Assembly (NCBI RefSeq): GCF_007859715.1
Contig: NZ_SJPG01000001.1
Location: forward strand, 5,684,527 to 5,748,526
DNA length: 64,000 nt
Reading direction: 5' to 3'
Origin: Rubinisphaera italica
Lineage (GTDB): Bacteria > Planctomycetota > Planctomycetia > Planctomycetales > Planctomycetaceae
Shown here: in pieces, positions 56,051-64,000 of the stretch
Position numbering within the stretch: the stretch's first letter is position 1
How the letters are laid out: each line of letters opens with the position of its first letter
The notes under the pieces: generated by a model
Told to the model about the DNA's origin: nothing
Database searches by the model: none
What the model saw: only the letters and a program-made list of their open reading frames with translations
Program-made: the position numbers and the translations under genes

Positions 56051-57466
56051 ATGGACCCGAAAGAGTTTTTCAAATTCGCCAAAGAGAACAACGCCGCACA
56101 ACTCGATATGAAGTTCTGCGATATGTTCGGCACCTGGCAACACTGTACCTATCCGCTTGATACGCTCGATGAGGGAGTATTCGAAGACGGCTTCGGTTTT
56201 GATGGCTCCTCCATCCGCGCCTGGCAGGCCATTAACGAATCCGACATGATCGCCATTCCCGATCCCAACTCAGCTCGTATGGATCCGTTTTTCGCAATTC
56301 CGACCGTTAGCGTTATTGCCGATATTTATGATCCGATCACCAAGCAACCCTACAATAAAGACCCTCGCGGCGTCGCCAAACGGGGTATCGAATACCTGAA
56401 GCAAACCGGAATCGCCGATTCCTGCTTTATTGGACCAGAACCCGAATTCTTCATCTTCGATGACATCCGCTTTGCAACCAATCAGCGTGGTGCAATGTAT
56501 GAAATCGATTCTTCCGAGGCTGCCTGGAATACCGGCAAACCCGAACTCGCCGGAAACCTTGGTCACAAAGTCGGCTACAAAGCAGGCTATTTCCCCGTCG
56601 CCCCGAACGATTCGCTTGTCGACATCCGTGGCGAAATGGTTCAACTCATGCGAGAACTCGGCATCGTTGTCGAAGCTCATCACCATGAAGTCGGAACCGC
56701 CGGCCAGTGTGAAATCGACATGAAGTTCACCGATCTCGAAACGATGTCCGACCAGTTCCTCTGGTACAAGTACGTCGTAAAAAACGTCGCCAAGAAGCAT
56801 GGCAAAACCGTTACCTTCATGCCTAAGCCTGTCTTCGAAGACAATGGCTCCGGCATGCACACCCACATTTCCTTCTGGAAAGATGGCGACACCCTCATGG
56901 CAGGCGACGGCTATGCTGGCATGAGCGAAATGGCGCTCCATGGAATTGGGGGGATTATCAAGCATGGTCGGGCACTGGTTGCTCTGTCGAACCCGACCGC
57001 CAACAGTTTCCATCGTCTTGTTCCCGGATTCGAAGCTCCGGTCACTCTGGCGATGAGTCAGCGAAACCGCTCGGCTTCCTGCCGCATTCCGATGTACTCG
57101 ACCAGCCCGAAAGCGAAGCGGGTCGAATTCCGCACCCCAGACCCCTCCGCCTGCGGCTACCTCAGCTTCACCGCGCTGATGATGGCGATGATCGACGGGA
57201 TTCAGAACAAGATCGATCCGGGCGAACCTCTCGACCGCGACATTTACGACATGACCCCGGAAGAACTGGCCGAAACCAACGTCGCCCCCACCTCACTGGG
57301 CGAAGCGTTAGAAGCCCTCGAAGCCGATCACGACTTCCTCACCGCCGGCGACGTCTTCTCCCAGGATATGCTCGATTCCTTCATCGAATACAAACGAGCC
57401 GAAGAAATCGACGCGTTGCGACTGCGCCCGCATCCTTATGAGTTCGACCTGTATTACAACGTGTAA
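56051..57466 (+). CDS. glnA: Type I glutamine synthetase
   Basis: ATP-dependent ammonia-assimilating enzyme of 471 aa, normal for GS-I dodecamers. The ATG at 56051 is chosen because AGGAGGA lies 8 bases upstream; the frame opens 21 bases earlier without need. F-D-G-S-S-I near 49-54, G-P-E-P-E-F near 130-135, the ATP segment [14 protein letters not shown] and N-R-S-A-S-C-R-I-P are in place. The adenylylation site fits L-D-R-D-I-Y-D, with Tyr about 398, so activity is probably controlled by GlnE-type adenylylation. A classical terminator follows. No ntrBC or glnB gene is adjacent. Confidence 0.97.
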   Translation: MDPKEFFKFAKENNAAQLDMKFCDMFGTWQHCTYPLDTLDEGVFEDGFGFDGSSIRAWQAINESDMIAIPDPNSARMDPFFAIPTVSVIADIYDPITKQPYNKDPRGVAKRGIEYLKQTGIADSCFIGPEPEFFIFDDIRFATNQRGAMYEIDSSEAAWNTGKPELAGNLGHKVGYKAGYFPVAPNDSLVDIRGEMVQLMRELGIVVEAHHHEVGTAGQCEIDMKFTDLETMSDQFLWYKYVVKNVAKKHGKTVTFMPKPVFEDNGSGMHTHISFWKDGDTLMAGDGYAGMSEMALHGIGGIIKHGRALVALSNPTANSFHRLVPGFEAPVTLAMSQRNRSASCRIPMYSTSPKAKRVEFRTPDPSACGYLSFTALMMAMIDGIQNKIDPGEPLDRDIYDMTPEELAETNVAPTSLGEALEALEADHDFLTAGDVFSQDMLDSFIEYKRAEEIDALRLRPHPYEFDLYYNV

Positions 57467-57490
57467 TCGACATTGCTGTAAAAGAACAAA

Positions 57491-57521
57491 AAGGCTGTCT
57501 CAATTTGAGGCAGCCTTTTTT
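57491..57521 (+). terminator. Intrinsic terminator of glnA
   Basis: Stem AAGGCTGTCTCA/TGAGGCAGCCTT with one mismatch and a short loop, followed by a TTTTTT tract, about 25 bases after the glnA stop. Confidence 0.92.
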
Positions 57522-57551
57522 ATGAATATGACACAATACTGAGGAGGCCAA

Positions 57552-57808
57552 TTGACAAATCAAGAAGTGAAGACTCTGGCAGACAAGCTGACCGAAGAAC
57601 AGTCTGTTGTGGCACCAGAACTCGCCGGTGGTCTTTTATTGGCGATATGCATCCTAACTTAATTATCAGTATCGACTTACACTGGCGGGCCAGTGGCACA
57701 CAGCCCGAAGTTTTAATGGGAACTATCCACGACGATTGGATTCTACTTCGATGCCGGTTTGTGATCTGCAAATTCGACGAAACAGCTGGCACTTTCGTCT
57801 ACGATTGA
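57552..57808 (+). pseudogene. Possible small gene broken by a frameshift
   Basis: A TTG start at 57552 with a strong GAGGAGG ribosome site opens a 36-codon frame ending at 57662. An overlapping frame with ATG at 57647 continues to 57808 (53 codons, containing W-R-A-S-G-T-Q-P-E). One frameshift near 57630 would join them into about 85 residues. I do not recognise a family. It may be a small gene with a sequencing or real frameshift, or simply noncoding. Confidence 0.3.
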
Positions 57809-57935
57809 GATTTTTCAACTCGGATGATGAGATGGAACGATCTACTACTATCATTTTAGTATGCAAGTTATAAATGCACGACAACGGTGCGTCACCGTTA
57901 TTGAACGACCAGAACAAAGCTCAGACAGGATACTA

Positions 57936-59312
57936 ATGTCTTTGGAACGCGTACCACTCAAACTCAAACTTTCCCCGGTGGAGGCACTTACTCAATTGAG
58001 TGATGAACCTTGGCCCGTACTGCTCGAAAGTGCGCGTTTCGAAAAGACTCGTGGACGTTATTCCTATCTCACAGCCGACCCAGTCAAAACCTGGAAACTC
58101 GATCAAGCCGAGTTCGGATCCGATCCCTTTGCAGAAATTCGATTGCTCTCTGCTCAATATTCCCGTCCTGCAGAAGCTGGCCTCCCGCCCTTCTGCTCCG
58201 GATTTCTGGGACTCCTCAGCTACGAGTTGGGGCATGCCTTCGAGAAACTTCCGACGGTCCCCAGGGATGAATTCACTACTCCCGCGATGGCAGTTGGTTT
58301 ATATGACTGGTCTTTGTGCTGGGATCATCTGACGAATGAAACCTTTCTAATTCGCGATCATTCTCTGCAATCCGCTTCAAAATCAGATACGGAATCTCGC
58401 TGGCAGCGTCTCCTGCAAAAACTCAAAAATGGGAACGCATCGATCGAACAATTTCCGACACCATCCCCCCGCACCATCGAACCAACATCAGCAGAGCGGG
58501 AACGATTTCTGAACTCTGCTCAACGGGTTCTGGAATACATTCGCGCAGGGGATATCTATCAGGCAAATCTGTCGCGAAAAATCGAGTATGAATTCGATGG
58601 CTCTGCACTCGATTTGTATCGGCAAATCCGTATCCTTAACCCGGCTCCCTTCGCCGCGTATTTTCAGCCCGTTGACGATTTTGCCGTCGTCAGTGCCTCG
58701 CCCGAGCAGTTTTTGCAGGTGAATAATCGGCAGGTTTGTACGCGACCGATCAAAGGCACCCGCCCTCGCTGGGCAGCTGGCGATCTCGATTTGTATCAGG
58801 GACTTGCCCTGCAGGCTTCTGAAAAAGACCGAGCCGAGAATACGATGATTGTCGACCTGCTTCGAAACGATATTTCCCGCGTCTGCAAAACCGGCAGCGT
58901 AAAAGTGCCCCGCTGGTGTGAACTGGAAACGTTTGCAAAAGTGCATCACCTCGTTTCGGAAGTGACAGGGGAACTGCAGGACGATGCCGACATCTGGGAT
59001 CTGTTCGCGGCCACTTTCCCCGGCGGTTCCATCACCGGGGCTCCCAAAATCCGAGCGATGCAAATCATTTCCGAACTCGAACAATCGACCCGCGGAGCCT
59101 ACTGCGGCTCCCTCTTTGCAGCCGACCTGAGCGGCTCCCTGCAATCCAGCCTTCTCATTCGCACTCTCACCTGGAAACCAGGCCAGGTCCAGGTCCCAGT
59201 CGGCGGGGGCATCGTCGCCGACTCCGTCCCAGAAATCGAATTTTCAGAAACCGTCCACAAATCCGCCGGACTGATTGCTTCGCCAATGAACCACTTAACG
59301 ACTGAGGCATAA
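57936..59312 (+). CDS. pabB: Aminodeoxychorismate synthase component I (PabB)
   Basis: Chorismate-utilising enzyme of 458 aa for p-aminobenzoate (folate) synthesis; it needs a glutamine amidotransferase partner (PabA), not encoded here. I chose the ATG at 57936 with AGGA 7 bases upstream; the frame opens at 57861. The motif R-P-I-K-G-T-R-P-R with Lys273 is the PabB version, where TrpE has Ala in place of Lys. [12 protein letters not shown] and G-G-S-I-T-G-A-P-K match the chorismate-binding fold. S-R-K-I-E-Y-E fits the N-terminal part of the catalytic domain. FolK, another folate-pathway gene, is about 8 kb upstream. Confidence 0.9.
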   Translation: MSLERVPLKLKLSPVEALTQLSDEPWPVLLESARFEKTRGRYSYLTADPVKTWKLDQAEFGSDPFAEIRLLSAQYSRPAEAGLPPFCSGFLGLLSYELGHAFEKLPTVPRDEFTTPAMAVGLYDWSLCWDHLTNETFLIRDHSLQSASKSDTESRWQRLLQKLKNGNASIEQFPTPSPRTIEPTSAERERFLNSAQRVLEYIRAGDIYQANLSRKIEYEFDGSALDLYRQIRILNPAPFAAYFQPVDDFAVVSASPEQFLQVNNRQVCTRPIKGTRPRWAAGDLDLYQGLALQASEKDRAENTMIVDLLRNDISRVCKTGSVKVPRWCELETFAKVHHLVSEVTGELQDDADIWDLFAATFPGGSITGAPKIRAMQIISELEQSTRGAYCGSLFAADLSGSLQSSLLIRTLTWKPGQVQVPVGGGIVADSVPEIEFSETVHKSAGLIASPMNHLTTEA

Positions 59313-59454
59313 CATTTTGAACCACGGATGCGCATGGATCAACACAGACGTTTACAAAACAATTTTAACCCGAAGCATCCATTTTGAAGTTGCACGATTC
59401 GATTTAGTTTTCAGCATTATCACTGAAAAACAGGGGGACTCTGTCTTCCGTCCA

Positions 59455-59520
59455 ATGTCGTTTGACATGTGCCACTGCTGACTTGCTCAGCAGTTTGAAA
59501 CAGGGTGTTGGATTTCAGAA
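59455..59520. repeat. Dispersed hairpin repeat, family 2 copy c
   Basis: ATGTCGTTTGACATGTGCCA then CTGCTG-ACTTGCT-CAGCAG, then TTTGAAACAGGGTGTTGGAT and TTCAGAA. The trailing part also matches the copy at 23401. Confidence 0.7.
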
Positions 59521-59529
59521 CGAGACAGC

Positions 59530-59564
59530 GGGTGGCTGGGGTTGTAGCGCAGCGAAGCCCCCAG
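59530..59564 (+). repeat. GGGTGGCTGRGG repeat, family 3 copy c
   Basis: GGGTGGCTGGGGTTG then GCGCAGCGAAGCCCCCAGA. It directly follows a family 2 repeat. The rest of the gap between pabB and the split L15 gene shows nothing recognisable. Confidence 0.7.
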
Positions 59565-59823
59565 AATGTAGATGATATCAGTGCGCTTAATTCGATTGAC
59601 CCTAGCCATCCCAACGCCGAAGATGAATTTCCAGTTGAATAAGCATGCAGAGCGTATGATGAGACATCTTGTGCTTTCAGCCCCCAACCGGAAAAATTCA
59701 GTCGGACTACCCGCGAAATCTCGATTGACTAATTTGCCACCTGTGTTTCGTTGAAATAATGTCCATCATGCTGTAATGTACAAATCTTGTATTCCAAAAT
59801 ATTACTGATTTGTGGTAAAAGTG

Positions 59824-59956
59824 ATGATTATAGATGACGTACATAGAGGAATTATACGCCGCAAGAAGAAGAAGCGAGTTGGAAGAGGCGTTGGCAGCGG
59901 AAGGGGGAAAACTGCTGGACGTGGTCATAATGGTCAAAAGTCGCGTTCTGGTTACT
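59824..59956 (+). pseudogene. rplO: 5' part of an L15 (rplO-like) gene, cut by IS copy 1
   Basis: From the ATG at 59824 the frame encodes 44 residues that are clearly the N-terminus of ribosomal protein L15: [15 protein letters not shown], then [17 protein letters not shown]. This is the glycine/arginine-rich rRNA-binding tail. The frame runs into the left end of IS copy 1 after TAC-T at 59956. The remaining codons are on the opposite strand at 61936-61110. Joining Y44 to S-R-K-I-G-F-E-G-G-Q restores the L15 sequence with no base lost beyond a 3-bp duplication (ACT). No strong ribosome site was seen (GGTAAAAGTG upstream). Another frame through the same bases has no family match. Confidence 0.88.
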
Positions 59957-61056
59957 GGTGGATTCAATTTTGAAATGCACGGGTTTTGGGTTCGAACAGT
60001 TCGTGTGGTGATTTGAATTGGTACTTTTTGCGAGGCCGGTTGTTCAACTCCATCACAGCCGCTTGAATATCCTCGGCTTTCAGTTTACGGAAATCGCTCC
60101 CCTTCAGGAAGTATTGCCGCAGAAGCCCGTTGGTGTTCTCATTCTGGCCGCGTTGCCACGGCTGGCGAGCCGGAGCAAAATAGATCGCACAATGCAGGGC
60201 TTGCTCCAACTCTCGATGACCCGAAAACTCACTCCCGTTGTCCGTCGTCAAAGTTCGAATCAATGACGATGGCAACCCCTCAAACGCAAACACCGAAGCC
60301 GCGTTCAACGTCGATGCTTTCTTGTCCGGCAGATAGCTCGCCACAAGATAGCCGGTCTTGCGTTCGACATGCGTGACAATGTAGCCGGTCCCCTTTTGAC
60401 CCTCGATGGTATCCGATTCCCAGTGCCCGATCCGCGAACGATTGCGTGCAGAAACCGGTCGCTGATCCATTGGCTTTTTGGTCGGGTCGCATCGTCTGGA
60501 GATCCCTGTGCCGTAGCGTTTGCGGCGTTTCTTTCTCGATTGACGCAGCTGCCTGTAGATGTTGCCGCCCTGCTTTTTGTTTGCTTTGATCCAGGCGTAA
60601 ATCGTCTCAATGGATATTCGCATTCTGGCCTCCCGAGGATGCAGTCGCAAGAGTTGACCTGCAATCTGTTCCGGCGACCACTTGAGAGACAACTTATCGA
60701 GCAGGAATTCTTTGAGCGGAGCGTGGTTGAGTTTCCAGGGGAGTTTGCAGAGTTGTCGACGCCGTCGCGCTTTGCGGTCGGCTTTCCCGGCGAAATACTT
60801 CCCGGTCGCATCCGAATTCCGCCGCAGTTCTCGGGAGATCGTGCTGGGGTCTCGGGATAACTCGCGCGCAATTTCTATTCGAGAGTGTCCCAGGGCGTGC
60901 ATGTGCGCTATGGAATCACGTTCCTCAGCAGTAAGATGCGTGTGTGACATTCGTGATTTCTTCTTAGTAGGATTGATGGTCGTTTGGTCAAAACAAACCA
61001 TCTCACGAATGTCACTCTTTTTCCATCAACCCGTGCATTTCAAAATTGAATCCACC
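59957..61056 (-). mobile_element. IS30-family insertion sequence, copy 1
   Basis: Element of 1100 bp with 29-bp perfect terminal inverted repeats beginning GGTGGATTCA, carrying one transposase gene on the - strand. It is base-for-base identical to copy 2 as far as I can compare. The left flank is ACT (59954-59956) and the right flank is TAT (61057-61059), so no target duplication is seen in place. The partner ACT is found next to copy 2, on the inverted segment. Confidence 0.95.
59964..60950 (-). CDS. IS30-family transposase, copy 1
   Basis: DDE transposase of about 328 aa from the ATG at 60950, or 345 aa from 61001. The N-terminus has an IS30-type helix-turn-helix (L-T-A-E-E-R-D-S-I, then [16 protein letters not shown]). 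The rve-type catalytic core shows W-E-S-D-T-I, T-D-N-G-S-E-F and the late [12 protein letters not shown], matching the DDE signature of IS30. The frame is intact. Its stop codon lies inside the terminal repeat. It probably moves its own element, and possibly the DNA between the copies. Confidence 0.95.
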   Translation of the reverse strand: MSHTHLTAEERDSIAHMHALGHSRIEIARELSRDPSTISRELRRNSDATGKYFAGKADRKARRRRQLCKLPWKLNHAPLKEFLLDKLSLKWSPEQIAGQLLRLHPREARMRISIETIYAWIKANKKQGGNIYRQLRQSRKKRRKRYGTGISRRCDPTKKPMDQRPVSARNRSRIGHWESDTIEGQKGTGYIVTHVERKTGYLVASYLPDKKASTLNAASVFAFEGLPSSLIRTLTTDNGSEFSGHRELEQALHCAIYFAPARQPWQRGQNENTNGLLRQYFLKGSDFRKLKAEDIQAAVMELNNRPRKKYQFKSPHELFEPKTRAFQN

Positions 61057-61109
61057 TATCTCGATTGTCGTAAGCCATTTCACCTTACTTGTATAAACAT
61101 AATTTAAAA

Positions 61110-61936
61110 TTAAGCGTTATTCAGGAATTGTTGAATTTCAATCTTTACAGCTAATGTGATATTAACCGGAGGAAGCTCCTTTAATAGTCTGGATGTTATC
61201 GCCTTCATTGCTAAATCGTTGTCGATGTTTGTAGTCGCATAAGCATGAGATATTTTGTTTCCGTTAGGTATTGTTAAATAGAAGTCCCCCATCTCTGATT
61301 CATACATTCTAATACGAGTATTTGTTTGTTTTTCGGTTATTTCTCTCTTGGTGGAATTATCTGACTGAAGAAACTCGAGTATTGTGCTGTCAAACTTTTG
61401 TTCACAGTTTGTTGAGTCAGACTTCCATGATAATGACAAGCGATGCTTAAGTTTCCATACAGATGCTTGAAGCACAATTTCCCCATTCTTAGGTAGTTTC
61501 CAAGTGTGACTTTCGCTTTCATTGAGCAGAACCTTTTCATGCATCAGATCGTCTTCCATGAGTTGAAATCTGAGTGAATTATTGGAACTTGACTTATCTA
61601 ATTCTGCGTTTTTGAATTCATTGATTATAAATATTGATCCGCCAGCATTTTCGATCTTTCGCACAGCTGATGCAGAGAATTTGTGAGCGTTAACTTGCAA
61701 GGATTTTGTGAGTTCACCATCACCGAGAATCTTGACATTATTTAATTTCTTTCCTATCAAATTTTTATGCTCAAGAGATTCTGGAGTAACCTCTTCGCCA
61801 CTATTAAAATTTCCCTCTAAATCTCGAATATTAAGTATAGAGACTTCCTTCGTGAAAGCAGCATTACTAAACCCACGCTTTGCAACTCGCATAAAGATAG
61901 GTGTTTGTCCACCTTCAAAACCGATCTTTCGAGAGT
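61110..61936 (-). pseudogene. rplO: 3' part of the L15 gene with C-terminal extension, inverted
   Basis: Reading from the edge of IS copy 2, codons after ACT give S-R-K-I-G-F-E-G-G-Q-T-P-I-F and then M-R-V-A-K-R-G-F-S-N, the L15 core. E-V-T-P-E-S-L and V-K-I-L-G-D-G-E-L-T-K follow, and the L15 fold should end near E-N-A-G-G-S-I-F-I-I. Another ~167 residues continue to a stop at 61110, with no family I recognise; they contain one W-K-L-P-K-N-G-E-I-V-L-Q beta-like stretch and a helical end. The first ATG in the fragment is at 61892, and that 260-codon frame might still be translated without the N-terminal RNA-binding tail. DNA is A/T-rich compared with the rest of the window. Confidence 0.85.
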
Positions 61937-63036
61937 GGTGGATTCAATTTTGAAATGCACGGGTTTTGGGTTCGAACAGTTCGTGTGGTGATTTGAATTG
62001 GTACTTTTTGCGAGGCCGGTTGTTCAACTCCATCACAGCCGCTTGAATATCCTCGGCTTTCAGTTTACGGAAATCGCTCCCCTTCAGGAAGTATTGCCGC
62101 AGAAGCCCGTTGGTGTTCTCATTCTGGCCGCGTTGCCACGGCTGGCGAGCCGGAGCAAAATAGATCGCACAATGCAGGGCTTGCTCCAACTCTCGATGAC
62201 CCGAAAACTCACTCCCGTTGTCCGTCGTCAAAGTTCGAATCAATGACGATGGCAACCCCTCAAACGCAAACACCGAAGCCGCGTTCAACGTCGATGCTTT
62301 CTTGTCCGGCAGATAGCTCGCCACAAGATAGCCGGTCTTGCGTTCGACATGCGTGACAATGTAGCCGGTCCCCTTTTGACCCTCGATGGTATCCGATTCC
62401 CAGTGCCCGATCCGCGAACGATTGCGTGCAGAAACCGGTCGCTGATCCATTGGCTTTTTGGTCGGGTCGCATCGTCTGGAGATCCCTGTGCCGTAGCGTT
62501 TGCGGCGTTTCTTTCTCGATTGACGCAGCTGCCTGTAGATGTTGCCGCCCTGCTTTTTGTTTGCTTTGATCCAGGCGTAAATCGTCTCAATGGATATTCG
62601 CATTCTGGCCTCCCGAGGATGCAGTCGCAAGAGTTGACCTGCAATCTGTTCCGGCGACCACTTGAGAGACAACTTATCGAGCAGGAATTCTTTGAGCGGA
62701 GCGTGGTTGAGTTTCCAGGGGAGTTTGCAGAGTTGTCGACGCCGTCGCGCTTTGCGGTCGGCTTTCCCGGCGAAATACTTCCCGGTCGCATCCGAATTCC
62801 GCCGCAGTTCTCGGGAGATCGTGCTGGGGTCTCGGGATAACTCGCGCGCAATTTCTATTCGAGAGTGTCCCAGGGCGTGCATGTGCGCTATGGAATCACG
62901 TTCCTCAGCAGTAAGATGCGTGTGTGACATTCGTGATTTCTTCTTAGTAGGATTGATGGTCGTTTGGTCAAAACAAACCATCTCACGAATGTCACTCTTT
63001 TTCCATCAACCCGTGCATTTCAAAATTGAATCCACC
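61937..63036 (-). mobile_element. IS30-family insertion sequence, copy 2
   Basis: Same 1100-bp element in the same orientation as copy 1, offset by exactly 1980 bases, with the same 29-bp terminal repeats. The left flank is AGT (61934-61936) and the right flank is ATG (63037-63039). With copy 1 it brackets an 880-bp A/T-rich segment, giving a composite-transposon-like layout. Confidence 0.95.
61944..62930 (-). CDS. IS30-family transposase, copy 2
   Basis: Identical in sequence to the transposase of copy 1, starting at the ATG at 62930 (or 62981 for the longer form). All catalytic motifs are intact, so both copies could be active. The lack of any difference between the two copies points to a recent duplication. 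Confidence 0.95.
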   Translation of the reverse strand: MSHTHLTAEERDSIAHMHALGHSRIEIARELSRDPSTISRELRRNSDATGKYFAGKADRKARRRRQLCKLPWKLNHAPLKEFLLDKLSLKWSPEQIAGQLLRLHPREARMRISIETIYAWIKANKKQGGNIYRQLRQSRKKRRKRYGTGISRRCDPTKKPMDQRPVSARNRSRIGHWESDTIEGQKGTGYIVTHVERKTGYLVASYLPDKKASTLNAASVFAFEGLPSSLIRTLTTDNGSEFSGHRELEQALHCAIYFAPARQPWQRGQNENTNGLLRQYFLKGSDFRKLKAEDIQAAVMELNNRPRKKYQFKSPHELFEPKTRAFQN

Positions 63037-63285
63037 ATGTACCACACTGCCACAGAGATAAATTCACATGTTAATTATAGTGCCATAACTACTTGCTTCG
63101 TTCTTATTGCTACTGAAGTATTTATTGCAGTTAATTTGTATTGCTTAATCTGGAAAGATGAATCTGACGAGTTTAGCGAGTGGTCAACGCGTAAGAAAGC
63201 ATACTTTCAGTGCGTTCCTGCCATTATATTTTTTGTAAAATGGTTTGTAATACTCATTAATTATGTAATGTCATTGTATAGTTAA
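63037..63285 (+). CDS. Small two-helix membrane protein starting at the IS edge
   Basis: Protein of 82 aa whose ATG is the first three bases after IS copy 2. It has two hydrophobic helices (about 15-39 and 57-80) separated by a charged loop (W-K-D-E-S-D-E-F-S-E). DNA is A/T-rich. The frame extends back into the IS, so the native N-terminus may have been lost. If the 61057-61936 segment is flipped back, the sequence just left of copy 2 ends in GTGAAATGGCTTACGACAAT, a possible original start upstream of this frame. That join needs one shared base to stay in frame and is tentative. No family recognised. Confidence 0.5.
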   Translation: MYHTATEINSHVNYSAITTCFVLIATEVFIAVNLYCLIWKDESDEFSEWSTRKKAYFQCVPAIIFFVKWFVILINYVMSLYS

Positions 63286-63386
63286 TAACTGACTACGTTT
63301 TCTTTTGTGTTCTCGTCGATACATGCTTGCCCTGCTTTGCGATGAAAGCATGGCACCGATAGTGGTTTATGGTTTGAATTAGCGGA

Positions 63387-63660
63387 TCAATACACAAATC
63401 GGAAATCGACCGTTGTGAGTGTTTGATAGAGGTCTCGGTCATTGAGTGACATGGCGGTGTTGTAACCTGCTTCTAAGAGGCCGAGGTCTCCGGCGGGCCG
63501 AGGACGAAGCGAATTCCTGTTGAGAGGACGGCTGCGGTTTCGGAGTCGACGTCGACGTCTAAGCCGCTGGGCAGTGTTTTGGCTCCGTCGACGGCGCTCC
63601 AGCCGAGGAGTTCGAAGGTTGGCATGACGGCAAAGATGTCCGTCTGGTATTGGACGGGCG
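63387..63660 (-). pseudogene. Eroded 3' end of an outer-membrane beta-barrel gene
   Basis: On the - strand one frame reads V-Q-Y-Q-T-D-I-F-A-V-M-P-T-F-E-L-L-G-W-S and later I-R-F-V-L-G-P before stopping at 63473. The next frame continues D-L-G-L-L-E-A-G-Y-N-T-A-M-S-L and ends T-V-D-F-R-F-V-Y at 63387. Alternating hydrophobic strands and an aromatic C-terminus fit a beta-barrel outer membrane protein. One frameshift near 63490 separates them, and the upstream part is absent, replaced by a family 3 repeat at 63660. Confidence 0.5.
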
Positions 63661-63694
63661 GGTGGCTGGGGTCGAAGTGCAGCGAAGCCCCCAG
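63660..63694 (+). repeat. GGGTGGCTGRGG repeat, family 3 copy d
   Basis: GGGTGGCTGGGGTCG then GTGCAGCGAAGCCCCCAGA, closely matching copy c at 59530. It marks the broken upstream edge of the barrel-gene remnant. Confidence 0.7.
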
Positions 63695-64000
63695 ATAATT
63701 TGACGTCATGAATTAAGAAAATCCATCGCAGAAACATTCATGAGCCGGGTGTCATATCCACGCTTGCCGTGCACATGCTGGTTTAGATATTGATGATTTC
63801 AAAGTGGAATGAATCCCATACAGGTCTCTCGGTTTAACAATGCACTTGCATTCTGAATAATGACTCTCAGGATGAATTCTTTCACACATTGCCAACAAGC
63901 CAACTCGTATCAAAAAGAATCTGTTTTTGATATTCTGCGTGACAACAATATATTCCAACATTCGTCTATTGAGTGACACCTTTCAGTCAAATGATTTCTA
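63695..64000. other. End of window, no gene called
   Basis: A frame on the - strand (63752-63979, 75 codons) has no ribosome site and an unlikely composition, so I do not call it. No hairpin or repeat stands out. Confidence 0.35.

Noticed and set aside
56270..57013. A 247-codon frame antisense to glnA
   Set aside because: It is a mirror of the strongly conserved glnA sequence, with no ribosome site or domain.
58488..59144. A 218-codon frame antisense to pabB
   Set aside because: A shadow of pabB, which carries all chorismate-binding motifs.
57936..59312. TrpE (anthranilate synthase) as an alternative to PabB
   Set aside because: The key motif is P-I-K-G-T with Lys; TrpE has Ala at that position.
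59834..60016. A 60-codon + strand frame running into IS copy 1
   Set aside because: It is in a different frame from the L15 N-terminus at 59824, which has clear family sequence; the longer frame ends in IS sequence and has no ribosome site.
60369..60860. 163-codon + strand frame inside the IS elements
   Set aside because: Antisense to the transposase, identical in both copies only because the IS is; no support as a gene.
61110..61892. A free-standing hypothetical protein of 260 aa
   Set aside because: The codons before its ATG continue the L15 sequence (G-F-E-G-G-Q) to the IS edge, so it is the rest of a broken gene rather than an independent one.
63752..63979. A 75-codon - strand frame near the window end
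   Set aside because: No ribosome site, no motif and unlikely composition.

Overview
The window looks like chromosomal DNA of a planctomycete of the Planctomycetales. The clues are a prepilin-type DUF1559 protein with its H-x9-DG tail, a secreted sulfatase, a TIGR03000-like secreted protein, a two-gene FadI/FadJ-type beta-oxidation pair, an S-G-Y-S-R-K version of the L15 rRNA-binding loop, and many scattered genes separated by repeat-filled gaps. Base composition looks near 50% GC by eye, except for AT-rich patches at about 26.6-27.1 kb and 61.0-63.3 kb.

Layout. 0.1-6.8 kb: sulfatase, thiolase, FadJ-like multifunctional enzyme and a translationally coupled ATP-grasp-like protein. 7.0-8.7 kb: DUF1559 protein and a His-rich secreted protein. 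9.2-15.8 kb: an exopolysaccharide export and polymerisation set (Wza-like lipoprotein, Wzc-like BY-kinase, O-antigen-ligase/Wzy-like protein). 16.0-19.1 kb: three small secreted proteins, two with clear terminators, and an M48 metalloprotease. 19.3-23.0 kb: a Tat-exported solute-binding protein followed by a hybrid histidine kinase. 23.7-38.4 kb: scattered housekeeping and transport genes (Ca2+/cation exchanger, PepA, two SLC13-type permeases, CysQ, SppA, FAD oxidoreductase, MutY). 38.8-48 kb: a small protein, a STAS protein, a TgpA-like transglutaminase and a GspK-GspL-GspM-like run. 48-59.3 kb: SGNH-like protein, FolK, RarA, four nucleotide-sugar genes (RmlA, UDP-glucuronate epimerase, UDP-xylose synthase, GalE-like), GlnA and PabB. 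59.4-64 kb: a damaged accessory tract with two identical IS30-family elements.

The most striking observation is in the last tract. A ribosomal protein L15 gene (rplO-like) begins on the + strand at 59824 and is cut after codon 44 by IS copy 1. The rest of the same gene lies on the opposite strand between the two IS copies (61936 down to 61110). Flipping the 61057-61936 segment rejoins the reading frame exactly and leaves a perfect 3-bp ACT target duplication around IS copy 1. The rebuilt protein would be about 318 residues: a normal L15 of about 150, plus a C-terminal extension of about 165 residues that I do not recognise.

Other points of interest are four copies of a ~70-bp hairpin repeat whose stems differ by compensatory changes, a solute-binding-protein/hybrid-kinase pair with no permease, a MutY whose catalytic Asp is replaced by Glu, and a GspM-like protein carrying cadherin/Ig-like repeats. 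The nucleotide-sugar genes could supply UDP-xylose, UDP-galacturonate, UDP-galactose and an activated glucose for the exopolysaccharide set, although the two loci are about 36 kb apart. I found no tRNA, rRNA or CRISPR array.
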